Source: Ancylostoma caninum (taxonomy: Eukaryota > Nematoda > Chromadorea > Rhabditida > Ancylostomatidae). Taken from it: a stretch of DNA of 64,000 bases. How positions within the stretch are numbered: position 1 is the stretch's first letter; each line of letters starts with the position of its first letter. The notes beneath the pieces were generated by a model. That model saw only the letters and a list, made by a program, of their open reading frames with translations. It ran no database searches and was not told where the DNA came from. Location of the stretch: contig JBAJFG010000184.1 in NCBI GenBank assembly GCA_037903475.1, forward strand, positions 372,001-436,000, written 5' to 3'. Both the position numbers and the translations under genes were made by a program. Below are positions 1 to 11,490 of this stretch, piece after piece.

Positions 1-455
1 ATTTAACTACAGCGCTGGGCTTTAATACATTCCATTGCTCCCTCGGGATTTCAAAATATTATGGCTAGTTGTAATGCAGCCAATCATGCACACCACGATT
101 GCCACGTTTGCACGAAAATAAGTTTTGAAATTTTTCCTGTCTCGAGAAGGAGGATACCTCAGCGATCTTATGAGTGATAATGCTCCAGGATCTCTAGAAT
201 ATTGTCGCATACATGACGACTAATGTCGCCTTGGATTTATCGATACAGAGTATTACAGATTGCTGCCAAATTACAGATTTTGACCTCTGCGAAAAAAAAA
301 ATTTTTAAAAATCAGTGCCGGCGGGGTGAGGAGGTTTTAACTGCCTCCTATCTCACATGAGTATCTACAACCTTCGTAAAAATTTGAGCCTACATGCTCT
401 ACTTTTAAGGAAGTTATAAACGAAATACCAAAAGTTGCAATCTCGTTACTGTGTC
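1..455. repeat. degenerate Tc-like foldback arm (relic T0)
   Basis: The segment matches one arm of the foldback elements at 4990-8348, with many substitutions. Shared landmarks are the stretch near 140-230 (gaatattgtc, tacatgacg, cgccttggatt) and the terminal part near 400-455 (ccaaaagttgcaatct). The outer TA-flanked tip is eroded. It is an old copy of the same family. Confidence 0.6.
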
Positions 456-755
456 TTGCTTAACATATTGCTCGAACTTACTTCTGAACTTGATTATGTG
501 CATTTCGCTAGCAATTTCTCCACCGCCGCTTTGTGGACGAGTTGGAATAGAAATAGTCGGCCTATGCAATCACAAGCGTCATCCATGGCGACGTATCACC
601 GTCACGAGCATGTAATTCCGTCCTTATCTTTGATGTCTGCCAACTAAAACATTCTCGAGCGCGATGTGGGCGCTGTGGGAGAGAACACTATGGTGGCGCT
701 GAGGATTTCCGCTTCTCTACTGCTTGTCTCCAGCATACATGCACACTGCTTTCAG
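456..755. other. upstream region of gene A, no clear feature
   Basis: No confident exon was found. It must hold intron, and possibly an upstream exon, of the gene ending at 1166, because the acceptor at 754-755 needs an upstream partner. The upstream donor could not be chosen. Confidence 0.3.
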
Positions 756-1166
756 ACGTTCCAAAGTGCGTAAAGACTCGGCGTTCCGCAAAGTCACCAA
801 GCACATTACACGAGCTGTCGCCTACAGTAAACTGGAGATGGAAAACTCGGAAATAGATAATAGAAACTACAACATGCGACCGTATGTGCTTTCGAGAACA
901 TGGCTGTTGTTATAGTAATTCTTCATCAGTGATTGGTTTTCAGACATAGCCTACGAGCGATGCTCAAGGAGGATGCGATTTATCGCGTGCGCTTCGCAAT
1001 GCCACAAAGCGTCGACATTATAGAGGAAGAGGACGAGAGCAGCGAAGCACGGCAAGAAGACGAAGCGACAGTTGCAAGAGCGTTTATGGAAAGCGCGCAG
1101 TTCCTCGAGCGGCCGGTGTTCATTGATGATGATTCTAACAGTGGCTATAGCGAAGATATGCTTTGA
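756..1166 (+). CDS. gene A, last two exons of an unrecognised protein
   Basis: Exon 756-881 follows the acceptor gctttcag and ends at the donor C|GTATGT. A 62-bp intron (882-943) ends in ggttttcag. Exon 944-1166 ends in TGA. The split codon CC|A restores frame exactly, which strongly supports a real gene. The 116-residue tail starts basic (RSKVRKDSAFRKVTK), becomes strongly acidic (DIIEEEDESSE) and ends DDDSNSGYSEDML. It looks like a cytoplasmic regulatory tail, but that is inference; no family is recognised. It reads one nucleotide into a codon begun by an unseen upstream exon. A repeat relic lies just upstream. Confidence 0.72.
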
Positions 1167-3299
1167 TAACACATTGTATCTTCGATATGTGTGGACAATA
1201 CATTTGACGAGGTCCACATTAGGAAAGCGCTTTGTTTGAGCCTTTGCCGAACTAAGTATATACTCAGACAAAGTATCGCACACATGCTTAGGAATACCGC
1301 AGGGCACCCGGAGGGCTTGGTCAGGAGACCCGGTCTGTTACAGACCGCAATTCCCGATTTGGTCCTCCGCAAGTCCCGGTACCCTCCTCCGCATGTCCCA
1401 GAATGGGGTTTTCGAACAAAACTTATCATCCCTACTACCGCTCGAGGATTTCGAACTGACCTACCAAACATTTACCATTGCTCTCCGATTGCTTCACAGT
1501 CCGCTGCTTTACCTCTGCTCCATACGTGCTCACAGCCGAGGGACTATTCGAGGCATCCGTTAATGTTTTTATCACAGTTCATTCCCCAGACAAGGGAATC
1601 CTACAGAGCTCTATCCATACCAATCACGACCAAACGTTGAATACATAACTCCTACGGGCCTATGGAGAGTTTAGCACCCTTTCCTTCAAGAACTACGGAC
1701 TGCGTTATCGTTCACAGCGATTTCATTGATTTCTGCTTAATTTCGTCCGGAAGTCGCTGATGACATGTATATTGGGTTGTTTGATACGCTGTACACAAAT
1801 ACATCTAGAGAATCTTGTAAAACTATAGGTTAAGCCATTATTCGGGGCATCCACTCCACTAATTTTATCAGTTTTAACCTGTAATGATTATTTTGTTATT
1901 TATTAATTTATTATTTATTAATCATTAATTTTATTATTTATTGATTCCATTTTATCGAGTTTTACGTCTTTGATCGGGGGATATTGACTACATTCACTGA
2001 TGTTTTCCAATGCCCTGAACACAAACATGACGAAAATGTTTGGCAAAACATCGCCTCATTGACTGTTTATTAGTTTTTTTTTTATTCGAAGTAATTTTCA
2101 GCTCTCGTTCAGGGGTGAATAAGTGAGGAAATGTGCATCATGTGCATGAAATGTTCACCCACTTTCAAATAGCATGGTCCCGTACAATGTAATGTCTCAC
2201 GAAACCCATGGAAATCTACCTTGAAAAATCACAGAGACGAGTAACTCCACGCGGTTTCGTGAGCTTAGCCACTTTTTGCCACAGTTGTGGTCTTGAAGAC
2301 TAAACAACAGTCTCACTACGAGTATTCTCTCAGTGGTGCGTACTTGCGGCAGGTTTCGGCTTCTACGTTAATGTAGAGAAAATCTTTCTGGTTGCAAAAG
2401 AGCGCAATTTTTGAAGTTTAGAAAAGTATTAGGAAGAGCCCAATTTTCGACGTTGTAGAAAAGTGTTAGGAAGTTTCAGCTCTCGATTTCTTTGTGCGAC
2501 ACTCGTTTCCTGGCCAGGCAACAGTTTACATCCGTAATCTCATCAGATATAACTCGTAGCCTGATCTAGAAACAGCGAGGCCTTGAACCCGTATAGGCGA
2601 CTTCTGAGGTTTGAGTCAGTTCTGGTGTTGACCCGTAATTTCTCCGAGCAACATAACGGAGTGCTGATTTAGCCGTGGCCTCTTTAGAAACAGGGTCACC
2701 CTTTTTGAGGTCTACCATGTATACCACTGTTAACGCCAGTTCACACTGAATTTCTCACCATAAAAATCTCGAGAGCGATTTCTGAGGCAAGACTCTGTTG
2801 CTGTTAGGGCCCACACAGAGTTATAAACACTATATTCGGTGTCAGGAACCAAAATAGATGCAAAATAGGTGCTTGTATGAGTAGGAAGTCCGCTGAAATT
2901 GTAAAAGAGACACTTCAGAGACTTAAACGATGAATGCCGTTTTTAGAGTGAATACGACAATAAGAAACTCAAAAAACATTATTATAAGAGAAATTTCCAG
3001 AGTGATTACAACTACAAAAAGCGTATCATACGTTATTATAGGAGAAGTATGGATGTATGGAGTGCAGGGCTACAAGTAATGGAAAGATAGGCATAACTCA
3101 CTGCTACGTGAGGTCAGATATCGGGGAATTCTCGGATTACCTGCCATGTTCCTCCGCACCCATCCGAGGCTTTTATCAAAGTTCGAGGGTATGTCGCACC
3201 TCCGACTACATCCTCCGCAAGTCCCGATGTTTCGGGCCTAGATCGCACCCCTCGACTACCTCCTCCTCATGTCCCGAAGCAGGCGGTTACTGCATGATC
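1167..3299. other. intergenic, no gene seen
   Basis: AT-rich non-coding sequence. A TTATTTATTAAT-like low-complexity run lies near 1890-1940. The motif ctccgcaagtcccg occurs near 1365 and again near 3210, with relatives at 3265 and 3328, so both ends hold pieces of a dispersed repeat. No splice-supported exon was found. Confidence 0.4.
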
Positions 3300-3960
3300 A
3301 AGGAACCTCTATAAGAAGTGAGGGCTCCTCCGCATGTCCTAATATTTTTGTCTGAGTAGTACCGCCGAAACGTTCAAAACTAGATCCTAGCAGTATATCT
3401 ATCATATAGAAGATGTTTTCTTTTCTATAGTATTTACCTTTGGCCGTATCAGCATTTGCATAGCCTACCTTATCTCCTTGCAATCTAATGTAATTGTATC
3501 TTCTCATGCATTGCGTTAATAGTTTACGAACATTTTTTTTTGCTACTTGATGAGGGAGGTTAGTAAAGAGGCTTAAAAAGCCAGCTAAGGAAACTTGCGT
3601 ATCTCCATCAACTATCAGTATATCATTAACTACTGTTGTCTATAAACCAATACGTTTAATTCCTGTTCTATGTTTTATGACGTTACAATAATTACTAAAA
3701 TGTTGGCTGAAGTGCGAAAGTATTTCCTGTAATATCAGTATTAACGGCTTAAGAGTACTTTTCTTTGCACCTGCAATTTAATAGGATCTTTGTGCATTTT
3801 GGGTATGCCGTAAATACAGGGTACATCTTTATTTAATAAATATACCTTTTTTATCTGTTCCGCCTCCAAAAGACCCTGACGTTGCACAGGAGGACACAAA
3901 TCTGAGTCAAACGGTATAGGTTTCATGTGTTTTTGTCCTTTGGATCGCGAGATATAAGCG
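3300..3960 (-). pseudogene. Penelope-like element RT fragment
   Basis: Minus-strand translation gives CIYGIPKMHKDPIK near 3810-3770, then VSLAGFLSLFTNLPHQ near 3590-3560. These match two conserved blocks of Penelope-like reverse transcriptases (PKhHKd, and the SfDVtsLFTNvP block). Frame changes and stops separate them, and no GIY-YIG domain or catalytic YxDD box remains. It is a broken fragment, probably from the start of an RT domain. Confidence 0.6.
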
Positions 3961-4254
3961 ATTACCAACAGACATACAAAAAGACGAGTTTTACCACTGT
4001 CTTTTTCACGAATCTTACCACTTGGCCGTCCGCCAAGAGGAGATAGGTCTTGCCACGTCGTTATAGGCGAGACATATTTTGGCTCGCTTCCAGCTATCGA
4101 TCGTCGACTGATAGCGCCAATTTCCATGATTTGGCGTGTGATAAAGTGCGCGCTGTGTAGTTGAACAAAACACATTGAATTGCTCTGATTTTTGGAACAG
4201 ACAGTATTCATTTAGTGATATAATCTGTCTGAAACGACGAGTCCGCCCACGCAC

Positions 4255-4610
4255 GCGGGGATCGAGAAGCTGCCCGTTTGCCAGCACCGATAAGGACCAA
4301 ATTTTGCATGTGCGTCCATCGCGTGCCGGCAGAGGTTATAGGCTACTTTGCACCTGGGATTACCGATTGATATATCGATTTTATTGATTTTTCGAATTTT
4401 TGTCAGGGGTCGGTAGGGACATGTCTCCTGGGGTTCCTCAATACGCTGAGTATGTGTATGACAACCATTTCGCACGAAATATCGATTTGTCGATTTTATT
4501 GATTTTTGGCTCTTCTGCCGAATGGAGCTGTGAAGGCATGTCTCCTGGGGTTCTTCGATACGCTGTAGATGAATATGTCAACCACTTTATAAGCACGCAT
4601 TCATGTCACT
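4255..4610 (+). repeat. left inverted arm with about 120-bp subrepeats
   Basis: Two tandem units of about 120 bp carry gaaatatcgatttgtcgat and atgtctcctggggttc. They are preceded by a segment with accaaattttgcatgtgcg and ggctactttgcacc. Both parts recur inverted at 11005-11490, so the two arms face each other across about 6.4 kb. Confidence 0.65.
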
Positions 4611-4800
4611 GAAATAGGTTTGCTAACTTTCCGCCCACAAGTCGATGGGGAAGGGTCACTTGGAATTCGCTAACGTGCTGATCACCGAAATTACAGAAAT
4701 TTGAATGTTTTAATGAATTTATCGGTGACAGTACTTTGCCTCAGCACTGTGATGGAGCCAAGGTAGTAAAACACCCGAGCGAAGCCGGATACGGCAGCTA

Positions 4801-4801
<1 letters not shown>

Positions 4802-4849
<48 letters not shown>
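4802..4849. repeat. (TA)n microsatellite
   Basis: About 24 uninterrupted TA dinucleotides. The flanks show no gene. Confidence 0.95.
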
Positions 4850-4851
<2 letters not shown>

Positions 4852-4989
4852 ACCCGCACTAAGTTTGTTAAAAATGAACGTTCAGAACGAGGATTTGCGT
4901 TCTTTTCGTTCCAGGACGATAACTCATTCAACAAAGTGAGTCACAGAGCCAACCGGGGGTCACAAGCAGCAGTAGAGTAGGCTAACGTA

Positions 4990-6546
4990 CAGTAGCGAGC
5001 AAAAAGATTGCAACTTTTGGTTTTTCGTCTATAACTTCTTTCAAAGACGAGCGTGGAGGCCCAAATTTTTGTGGGAGTTGTAAATTCTCATAGGAGATAG
5101 AAACAAGTTAAAACCGCCTAATTCCATGGACCATCTATTTTTTTTAAGGAAATTTTTTCTCGCAGAAGTCGAAATTCGTGATTTGGCACCATCCCGAATG
5201 TCTTGCAAAATGAAGCCTATCGTTGGCATCTGACCACGTATTGGTTCCTTGGTGCAGAATCAACCCGTATATGCTACAGAACATGCATGTGTTGGCCAGT
5301 GGTTGCCTTCTGCGAAGACTATTTGAGGTGGAGTTAGCAGTGATCGTCTATGGATGTTTCTGTCAGCTGGCTCCTTCTTTCAGCTCTGATTGGAATGAAT
5401 AGATGCTGCCAACGTTCCTATAGGTTTAGTCGCAGCTGTTCAGCTTTGATGCTGTTGACTGCTCTCTCGAAATTCCGAAATATTCCGGCTGGTTTCAGTG
5501 CAGCCAGTTGAGTGCGTCACGGAAAATAAGGTTTGGGAGTTTTTCTGTCTCGGGGAGAAGGACACCGAAACGATCCCATAAATGCTGAGGATGCTACAGG
5601 ATTCCTGGAATATTGTCAAGTACATGACGGCTCATGCCGCCTTGGATTTGATGAGGTAAGTCTCACAAAGGTGCAATGAAATCTACGAGACACCACGAGA
5701 GTGAGATACTGTAGTCTGGAACTCTGAAAACTGGCTAATTCACTTTGATTTATATGAAGGGAAATAAACGAGGCATTTTCAGGGAAAAGGCTCCAGATTC
5801 ACTGTAAAAATTCGTGTGTAGGGCAAAAGAACACACGCACTCGTGCTAGTGACCAGCATTCTCCACTTCGAATAGTCCTGTTTCGACCAATATAAGGCAG
5901 TGTGAATCGTCATGTACTTGACAATATTCCAGGAACCCTGTAGCATCCTCAGCACTTATGGGATCGTTCCGGTGTCCTTCTCCCCGAGACAGAAAAATTT
6001 CCAAACTTTATTTTTCGTGATGTCCACAGCGGCTGTACTGAAACCAGCCGAAATATTTTGGAGTTCCAAGGGAGCAATCAACTACATCAAAGCCGAACAC
6101 CTGCGACTAAACCTATAGGAACGTTGGCAGCATCTATCCCCTCCAATCAGGGCTGAAAGAAGGAGCCAGGCTGACAGAAACATCAATAGAGGATCACTGC
6201 TGAATCCACCTCGAATAGTGTTCGCAGAAGTCAACCAGTGGACAACAGATGCACGTTCTCTGGCGTATACGGATTGATTCTGCACAAGGAACCAATACGT
6301 GGTCAGACACCAGCGTTGGACTCTATTTTGTTAGACATTCCGGATGGTGCCAAATCACAGATTTCGACTTCTGCAAGAAAAAAATTTTCTTAAAAAAATA
6401 GATAGTCCATGGAATTAGGAGTTTTTCACTCATTCCTATCTGTCATGAGTACTCACAGCTTCCACAAAAATTTGGACCTCTATGCTCTGCTTTGAAAGAA
6501 GTTATAGACGAAAAACCAAAAGTTGCAATCTTTTTGCTCGCTACTG
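4990..6546 (+). mobile_element. Tc/mariner-like foldback element T1a
   Basis: Both ends read CAGTAGCGAGCAAAAAGATT in inverted orientation and are flanked by TA. The element is a large inverted repeat: the left arm (about 4990-5650) is complementary to the right arm (about 5900-6546), with a unique centre near 5650-5900. Open frames of about 60-70 residues occur on opposite strands of the arms and mirror each other, so they are a product of the symmetry. I could not recognise a transposase. Ends and TA flanks fit the Tc1/mariner superfamily. Confidence 0.75.
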
Positions 6547-6548
6547 TA

Positions 6549-6792
6549 TTTCATGAAACCAGCTCTAAATTTTGATTTTGAACATTGAAATTCCAGAGTC
6601 ATTTATAGTGCTCGGATCATGCCGCGCATCAAAGTATGTCACACGGCTATGCGCGGCAAGGGCGCGGCAGAATTAAAAACTTGCGAATTTCGTTGTTGAA
6701 AATCAGAATTTAGGGCTGATTTCGTACAATATGGTAGCCCACTCTGTTGCCGTTTTTAACCCCTAGTTTGGTCTGTGAAACGCTTTGTTATA
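6549..6792. other. spacer between two mirror-image foldback elements
   Basis: About 244 bp of unique sequence separate T1a from T1b. It contains gcgcggcaagggcgcggcag but no gene signal. Confidence 0.6.
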
Positions 6793-6794
6793 TA

Positions 6795-8348
6795 CAGTAG
6801 CGAGCAAAAAGATAGCAACTTTTGGGTTTTCGTCTGTAACTCCTTTCAAAGAAGAGCGTGGAGGCCCAAATTTTTGTGGGAGTTGTAAATTCTCATAGGA
6901 GATAGAAACAAGTTAAAACCGCCTAATTCCATGAACCATCTATTTTTTTAAGGAAATTTTTTCTCGCAGAAGTCGAAATTCGTGATTTGGCACCATCCCG
7001 AATGTCTTGCAAAATGAAGCCTATCGTTGGCATCTGACCACGTATTGGTTCCTTGTGCAGAATCAATCCGTATACGCCAGAGAACGTGCATCTGTTGTCC
7101 ACTGGTTGACTTCTGCGAACACTATTCGAGGTGGATTCAGCAGTGATCCTCTATTGATGTTTCTGTCAGCCTGGCTCCTTCTTTCAGCCCTGATTGGAGG
7201 GGATAGATGCTGCCAACGTTCCTATAGGTTTAGTCGCAGGTGTTCGGCTTTGATGTAGTTGATTGCTCCCTTGGAACTCCAAAATATTTCGGCTGGTTTC
7301 AGTACAGCCGCTGTGGACATCACGAAAAATAAAGTTTGGAAATTTTTCTGTCTCGGGGAGAAGGACACCGGAACGATCCCATAAGTGCTGAGGATGCTAC
7401 AGGGTTCCTGGAATATTGTTAAGTACATGACGATTCACACTGCCTTATATTGGTCGAAACAGGACTATTCGAAGTGGAGAATGCTGGTCACTAGCACGAG
7501 TGCGTGTGTTCTCTTGCCCTACACACGAATTTTTACAGTGAATCTGGAGCCTTTTCCCTGAAAATGCCTCGTTTATTTCGCTTTATATAAATCAAAGTGA
7601 ATTAGCCAGTTTTCAGAGTTCCAGACTACAGTATCTCACTCTGGTGGTGTCTCGTAGATTTCATTGCACCTTTGTGAGACTTACCTCATCAAATCCAAGG
7701 CGGCATGAGCCGTCATGTACTTGACAATATTCCAGGAATCCTGCAGCATCCTCAGCATTTATGGGATCGTTTCGGTGTCCTTCTCCCCGAGACAGAAAAA
7801 CTCCCAAACCTTATTTTCCGTGATGCACTCAACTGGCTGCACTGAAACCAGCCGGAATATTTCGGAATTTCGAGAGAGCAGTCAACAGCATCAAAGCTGA
7901 ACAGCTGCGACTAAACCTATAGGAACGTTGGCAGCATCTATCCATTCCAATCAGAGCTGAAAGAAGGAGCCAGCTGACAGAAACATCCATAGACGATCAC
8001 TGCTGACTCCACCTCAAATAGTCTTCGCAGAAGGCAACCACTGGCCAACACATGCATGTTCTGTAGCATATACGGGTTGATTCTGCACCAAGGAGCCAAT
8101 ACGTGGTCAGATGCCAACGATAGGCTTCATTTTGCAAGACATTCGGGATGGTGCCAAATCACGAATTTCGACTTCTGCGAGAAAAAATTTCCTTAAAAAA
8201 ATAGATGGTTCATGGAATTAGGCGGTTTTAACTTGTTTCTATCTCCTATGAGAATTTGCAACTCCCACAAAAATTTGGGCCTCCACGCTCTTCTTTGAAA
8301 GGAGTTACAGACGAAAACCCAAAAGTTGCAATCTTTTTGCTCGCTACT
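6795..8348 (-). mobile_element. Tc/mariner-like foldback element T1b, inverted copy of T1a
   Basis: Nearly identical to T1a but in reverse orientation: the unique centre (about 7440-7690) reads as the reverse complement of the T1a centre. The left end is CAGTAGCGAGC after TA; the right end is slightly eroded (ctactatata) and runs into a short TA stretch. T1a plus T1b make a palindrome of about 3.36 kb. Confidence 0.75.
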
Positions 8349-8404
8349 ATATATATATATAATATCTTCGATTTTATAGGTCCTGTAACCTATATTATTA
8401 TTGA

Positions 8405-10470
8405 ATGTGTCTAAATAGTATACTTTACGTTCTTTACAAACAGATTATTTATTATTCATTACAAACCAGTTTATTAGAGTTTTTACAAGATACCTTTAGG
8501 ATTTCTGTAATATTCTTAATGATAATATTATGTGGGATATTTGTAGACATATTAGTGAAATCTGCTGTTAGTATTTTGATATTTTTTCCATTAATGTCAT
8601 TAAGTTCGGTTGAGATATTGATATTGTTTATAGACCGAAACGTTTTAACGCAATTTTTAATTTTACTTACTTGATTAGCGTAATTTGTAAAATGATTTCT
8701 TGTGAAATTTAGTATATTAAGTAGCTCCAATGCTATAGGTTTAGTACTACTTGGAGACGCTCCTGGAATAAATCTGAATTTAATAGGTGTTTTATGTAAT
8801 TTTGGAATACAATGAATGACTGGAATTGTACTCTTGATAGGAACTTTTAAACCAGAACTTTTTATGAAGTTAGAGTGTTCAAGTAACAGGTCAGAATAAT
8901 TATAATTAACCGGTTAATAGATTTTATTTCCATGGTTGTGATCTTCAATATCCATTTCTTTCAATGTATTTATTAAATATAACTTTTTACAGACTATTCC
9001 ATAACTTGAAGAGGCTTTGTCTAGAGGACATATAATAAAATGTTTTTGTATATAACTTATTTCTTGTTCATCCACTCTAATAATTTATTTCTTGTTCATC
9101 CACTCTATCTTTAACAACTAATTCTTTTTTTATAGAAAATTCTTCTGTTGTTACTGTTTAGTCTGTAATAAAGCTCACTTCTAATGTTGCCTATTAATTG
9201 TCCTCTAATCTTGTACTTATTTTTTATGATTTCTACTATATTATCAATTAAGTCACACCAGATATTTTTTATTTCTTGTCTATTTATTGGTCTTGGGGGT
9301 CTGTAACTTGTCCCCTTAATCAGTAGATTATATATGCTCATTTCTCTGCATTACCTATAACAACATGTTTGTGGAACACATCTATATATGATGAGTATTT
9401 ATCACAGATACATGGTATAATTTTAACCTCTAGTGTAAAATTATTCTTAACAAACTTATTATAATTGAACAGTTGTGTAGAAATTGCCTTTTGATATTGA
9501 TATATAATTCTAAATGGCTTATAATTTTTATGACTATTATTTTTATAATATCAATTACGTTTTTGTTATTGATTAGTTTATTAAAGCTGTAGGAATCTAA
9601 CAGTGAGGAATAATACGGGAACTGAATGTTAATGAATTGCGTTTCCTTGTTTCCAACTTCTTCCTGTGGTTTGCGAAACTGGTAATAACGTAATATGCTA
9701 AAAAAGGTTAATTTATCGTCTTCGCTAATCTTAAAATTGTATGGTTAAGAGCTGATAAGATTGAGTAATCTATTAAAATAATATTTATCCTTCGTTTTAA
9801 ATAAACGGAATAAAGCATACCTAGTGATATTAATACTAAAAAGATGCTCGATGTCGTTTATAATTCCAGTGTCTGAATAGTATTTTTCCTACGTTTTTTT
9901 TCTTTTTTTACCTCTATTATATCTGTCCTTGATTACTTTAGGATTGAAGAAAGGATGTTGTTCATTATGTTTTAATAGATTAACTATTTGAGTCAAATTA
10001 CCATAACCTTTAATATTGTCATTAAATCCGAAGGGTAAGCTGTCATTAGTAGGTTTATCCAAAAGAGCTTTTTTCTTTCAAAATATTAATGTCTTTATTT
10101 TCTGGTTGATTGTCTAATATGGTAATTTGGATATTAAATGGATACATGTATCTTCTGAGAAATGTTTATAAAGTAATTTATAATTTTCTTTATTTTTTAT
10201 GGCCCTTAAATGCTCTCTTAATCTGATTTTGAGTCTCCTGGTTGTAATACCAACATATTCCAAGCCACAGGTCACACAAATGATACATGAGTAGAATTAC
10301 AATCAGCTCTATCTGTTTTTTTTAGTATTAATTTTAAATTTTGTAGTGCAAGAATTAATAAATTCTTTATAGTGAAGAAGATCACAAACATCGCAGTTGA
10401 CATTATTACATTTTGAACCGGTATTGTTATTGCCAAAATTCATTGGATTGTATGTGCCGTTTACCTTACT
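8405..10470 (-). pseudogene. Naiad-like PLE with GIY-YIG upstream of RT
   Basis: Read on the minus strand, the order is as follows. A Cys-rich stretch (NNVNCDVCDLLHY) at about 10430-10380 comes first. A GIY-YIG nuclease block, EYVGITTRRLKIRLREH, follows at 10260-10201. A long AT-rich, poorly conserved linker comes next. RT blocks follow: IPKLHKTPIKFRFIPG at about 8810-8763, and ILTADFTNMSTNIPHN near 8580-8530. Penelope-type elements usually carry GIY-YIG after the RT; an N-terminal GIY-YIG is the order described for Naiad/Chlamys elements. Multiple stops and frameshifts show it is dead. The RT is cut off at 8405 before the catalytic box, next to the T1b border. Confidence 0.72.
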
Positions 10471-10538
10471 TTTACGTAGAGTAGAAACCTGAAAATAAAA
10501 GTTGGTGTTATTTTGCTAGCTTTTTTGTTTGTTTTTAG

Positions 10539-10692
10539 GCCTAGATCTAAGGTACACAATGGCCTCATCCCGTACCAGAAGGAAGGTTACATAACGGTTT
10601 TGGAAGATTTGCTTCCTGAGGGCGGCACTCCCAGAAGGATAATGCTACCGAAGGCGCAGTACTTGCCCTCCCTTGCCAGTAGCTACTTGTAG
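10539..10692 (+). CDS. gene B, probable terminal exon
   Basis: The acceptor tttgtttttag is followed by an open frame of 51 codons ending in TAG at 10690-10692. The peptide (for example EGYITVLEDLLPEGG and MLPKAQYLPSLASSYL) has protein-like composition unlike the surrounding AT-rich repeat. One nucleotide precedes the first full codon, so an upstream exon is required but not found; it may lie beyond the PLE. The family is not recognised. The exon sits inside the interval bounded by the inverted arms at 4255 and 11490, so it could have been captured by a large element. Confidence 0.45.
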
Positions 10693-11004
10693 ACCCCCAT
10701 CGGTAGCATTATGTGCGAGAGGTGCGAAAGAAAAGTAAAAGGTGAGAAGTGCACAAGAACAGAATTAAAAAATTGATGCCAACACTTGTTTAACCAAAAA
10801 ATCCTTTCAAAATGTTCATCTTTTGGTGATCAGCTTAAGTGACCCTTCTTCAACCCACCCCCCCCCCTTCCCTCAAAAAATGGCGTGACGTTGTTCGACT
10901 GGTGAACGAATTCTTCTAAAGTGCTTGCCTTTCCGCACTTAGCGTTCCGAAAATTCCAGAAGGCGCGTTTTCACCGACCCACGTGCAAGAATTCCGTATA
11001 GCGA
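10693..11004. other. non-coding, no gene seen
   Basis: Contains a run of C near 10857-10867 and no coding signal. It would be the 3' flank of the exon ending at 10692. Confidence 0.4.
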
Positions 11005-11490
11005 GCAATCAATGAAATTGATAAATCGGCTGTGTCACACAAAATGGTTGCCATATTCGTGTTCAGCGCATTGAGATACCCCAGCAGACATGTCTTCATC
11101 GCCTCCTAGGCAAGAATAACGAAAAATCAATAAAAGCGATGAATCGATAGTGTCACACAAAATGGTTGCCATGTTCGTGTCCACTGTTTTGAGATATCCC
11201 AGTAGTCATGTCTTTACCACCCCGTGGGGAAGAATAGCGAAAAGTCAATAAAATCAATAAATTGATAATTTGGCGCAAAATGGTCGCCATATTCGTCTTT
11301 GGCGTTTTGAGGAACCCTAGCAGGCATGTTCTCGCCAGTTCCTGAGCAAAAATAGGGAAAATCAATAAAATCTATACAATCGATAAATCAATCGATAACC
11401 CCGGGTGCAAAGTGGCCTCTAACCTCCGCCGGCCCCCGAAGAACCTACATGCAAAATTTGGTCCCGATCGGTTCATCCTCCGCGATTTCT
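11005..11490 (-). repeat. right inverted arm with about 120-bp subrepeats
   Basis: About three diverged units of 120 bp (cacaaaatggttgccat, gagataccccagcagacatg, aaaatcaataaa). A flanking block carries gtgcaaagtggcctctaacc and atgcaaaatttggtccc, the reverse complement of the block at 4255-4350. Confidence 0.65.

Noticed and set aside
1145..1640. Overlapping open frames of 108-149 residues on both strands
   Set aside because: They overlap in opposite orientation in a repeat-like region (ctccgcaagtcccg) and lack splice or domain support.
5440..7900. Mirror ORFs beginning MYLTIFQE on both strands
   Set aside because: They come from the inverted arms of the foldback elements; no domain is recognised and each appears in both orientations.
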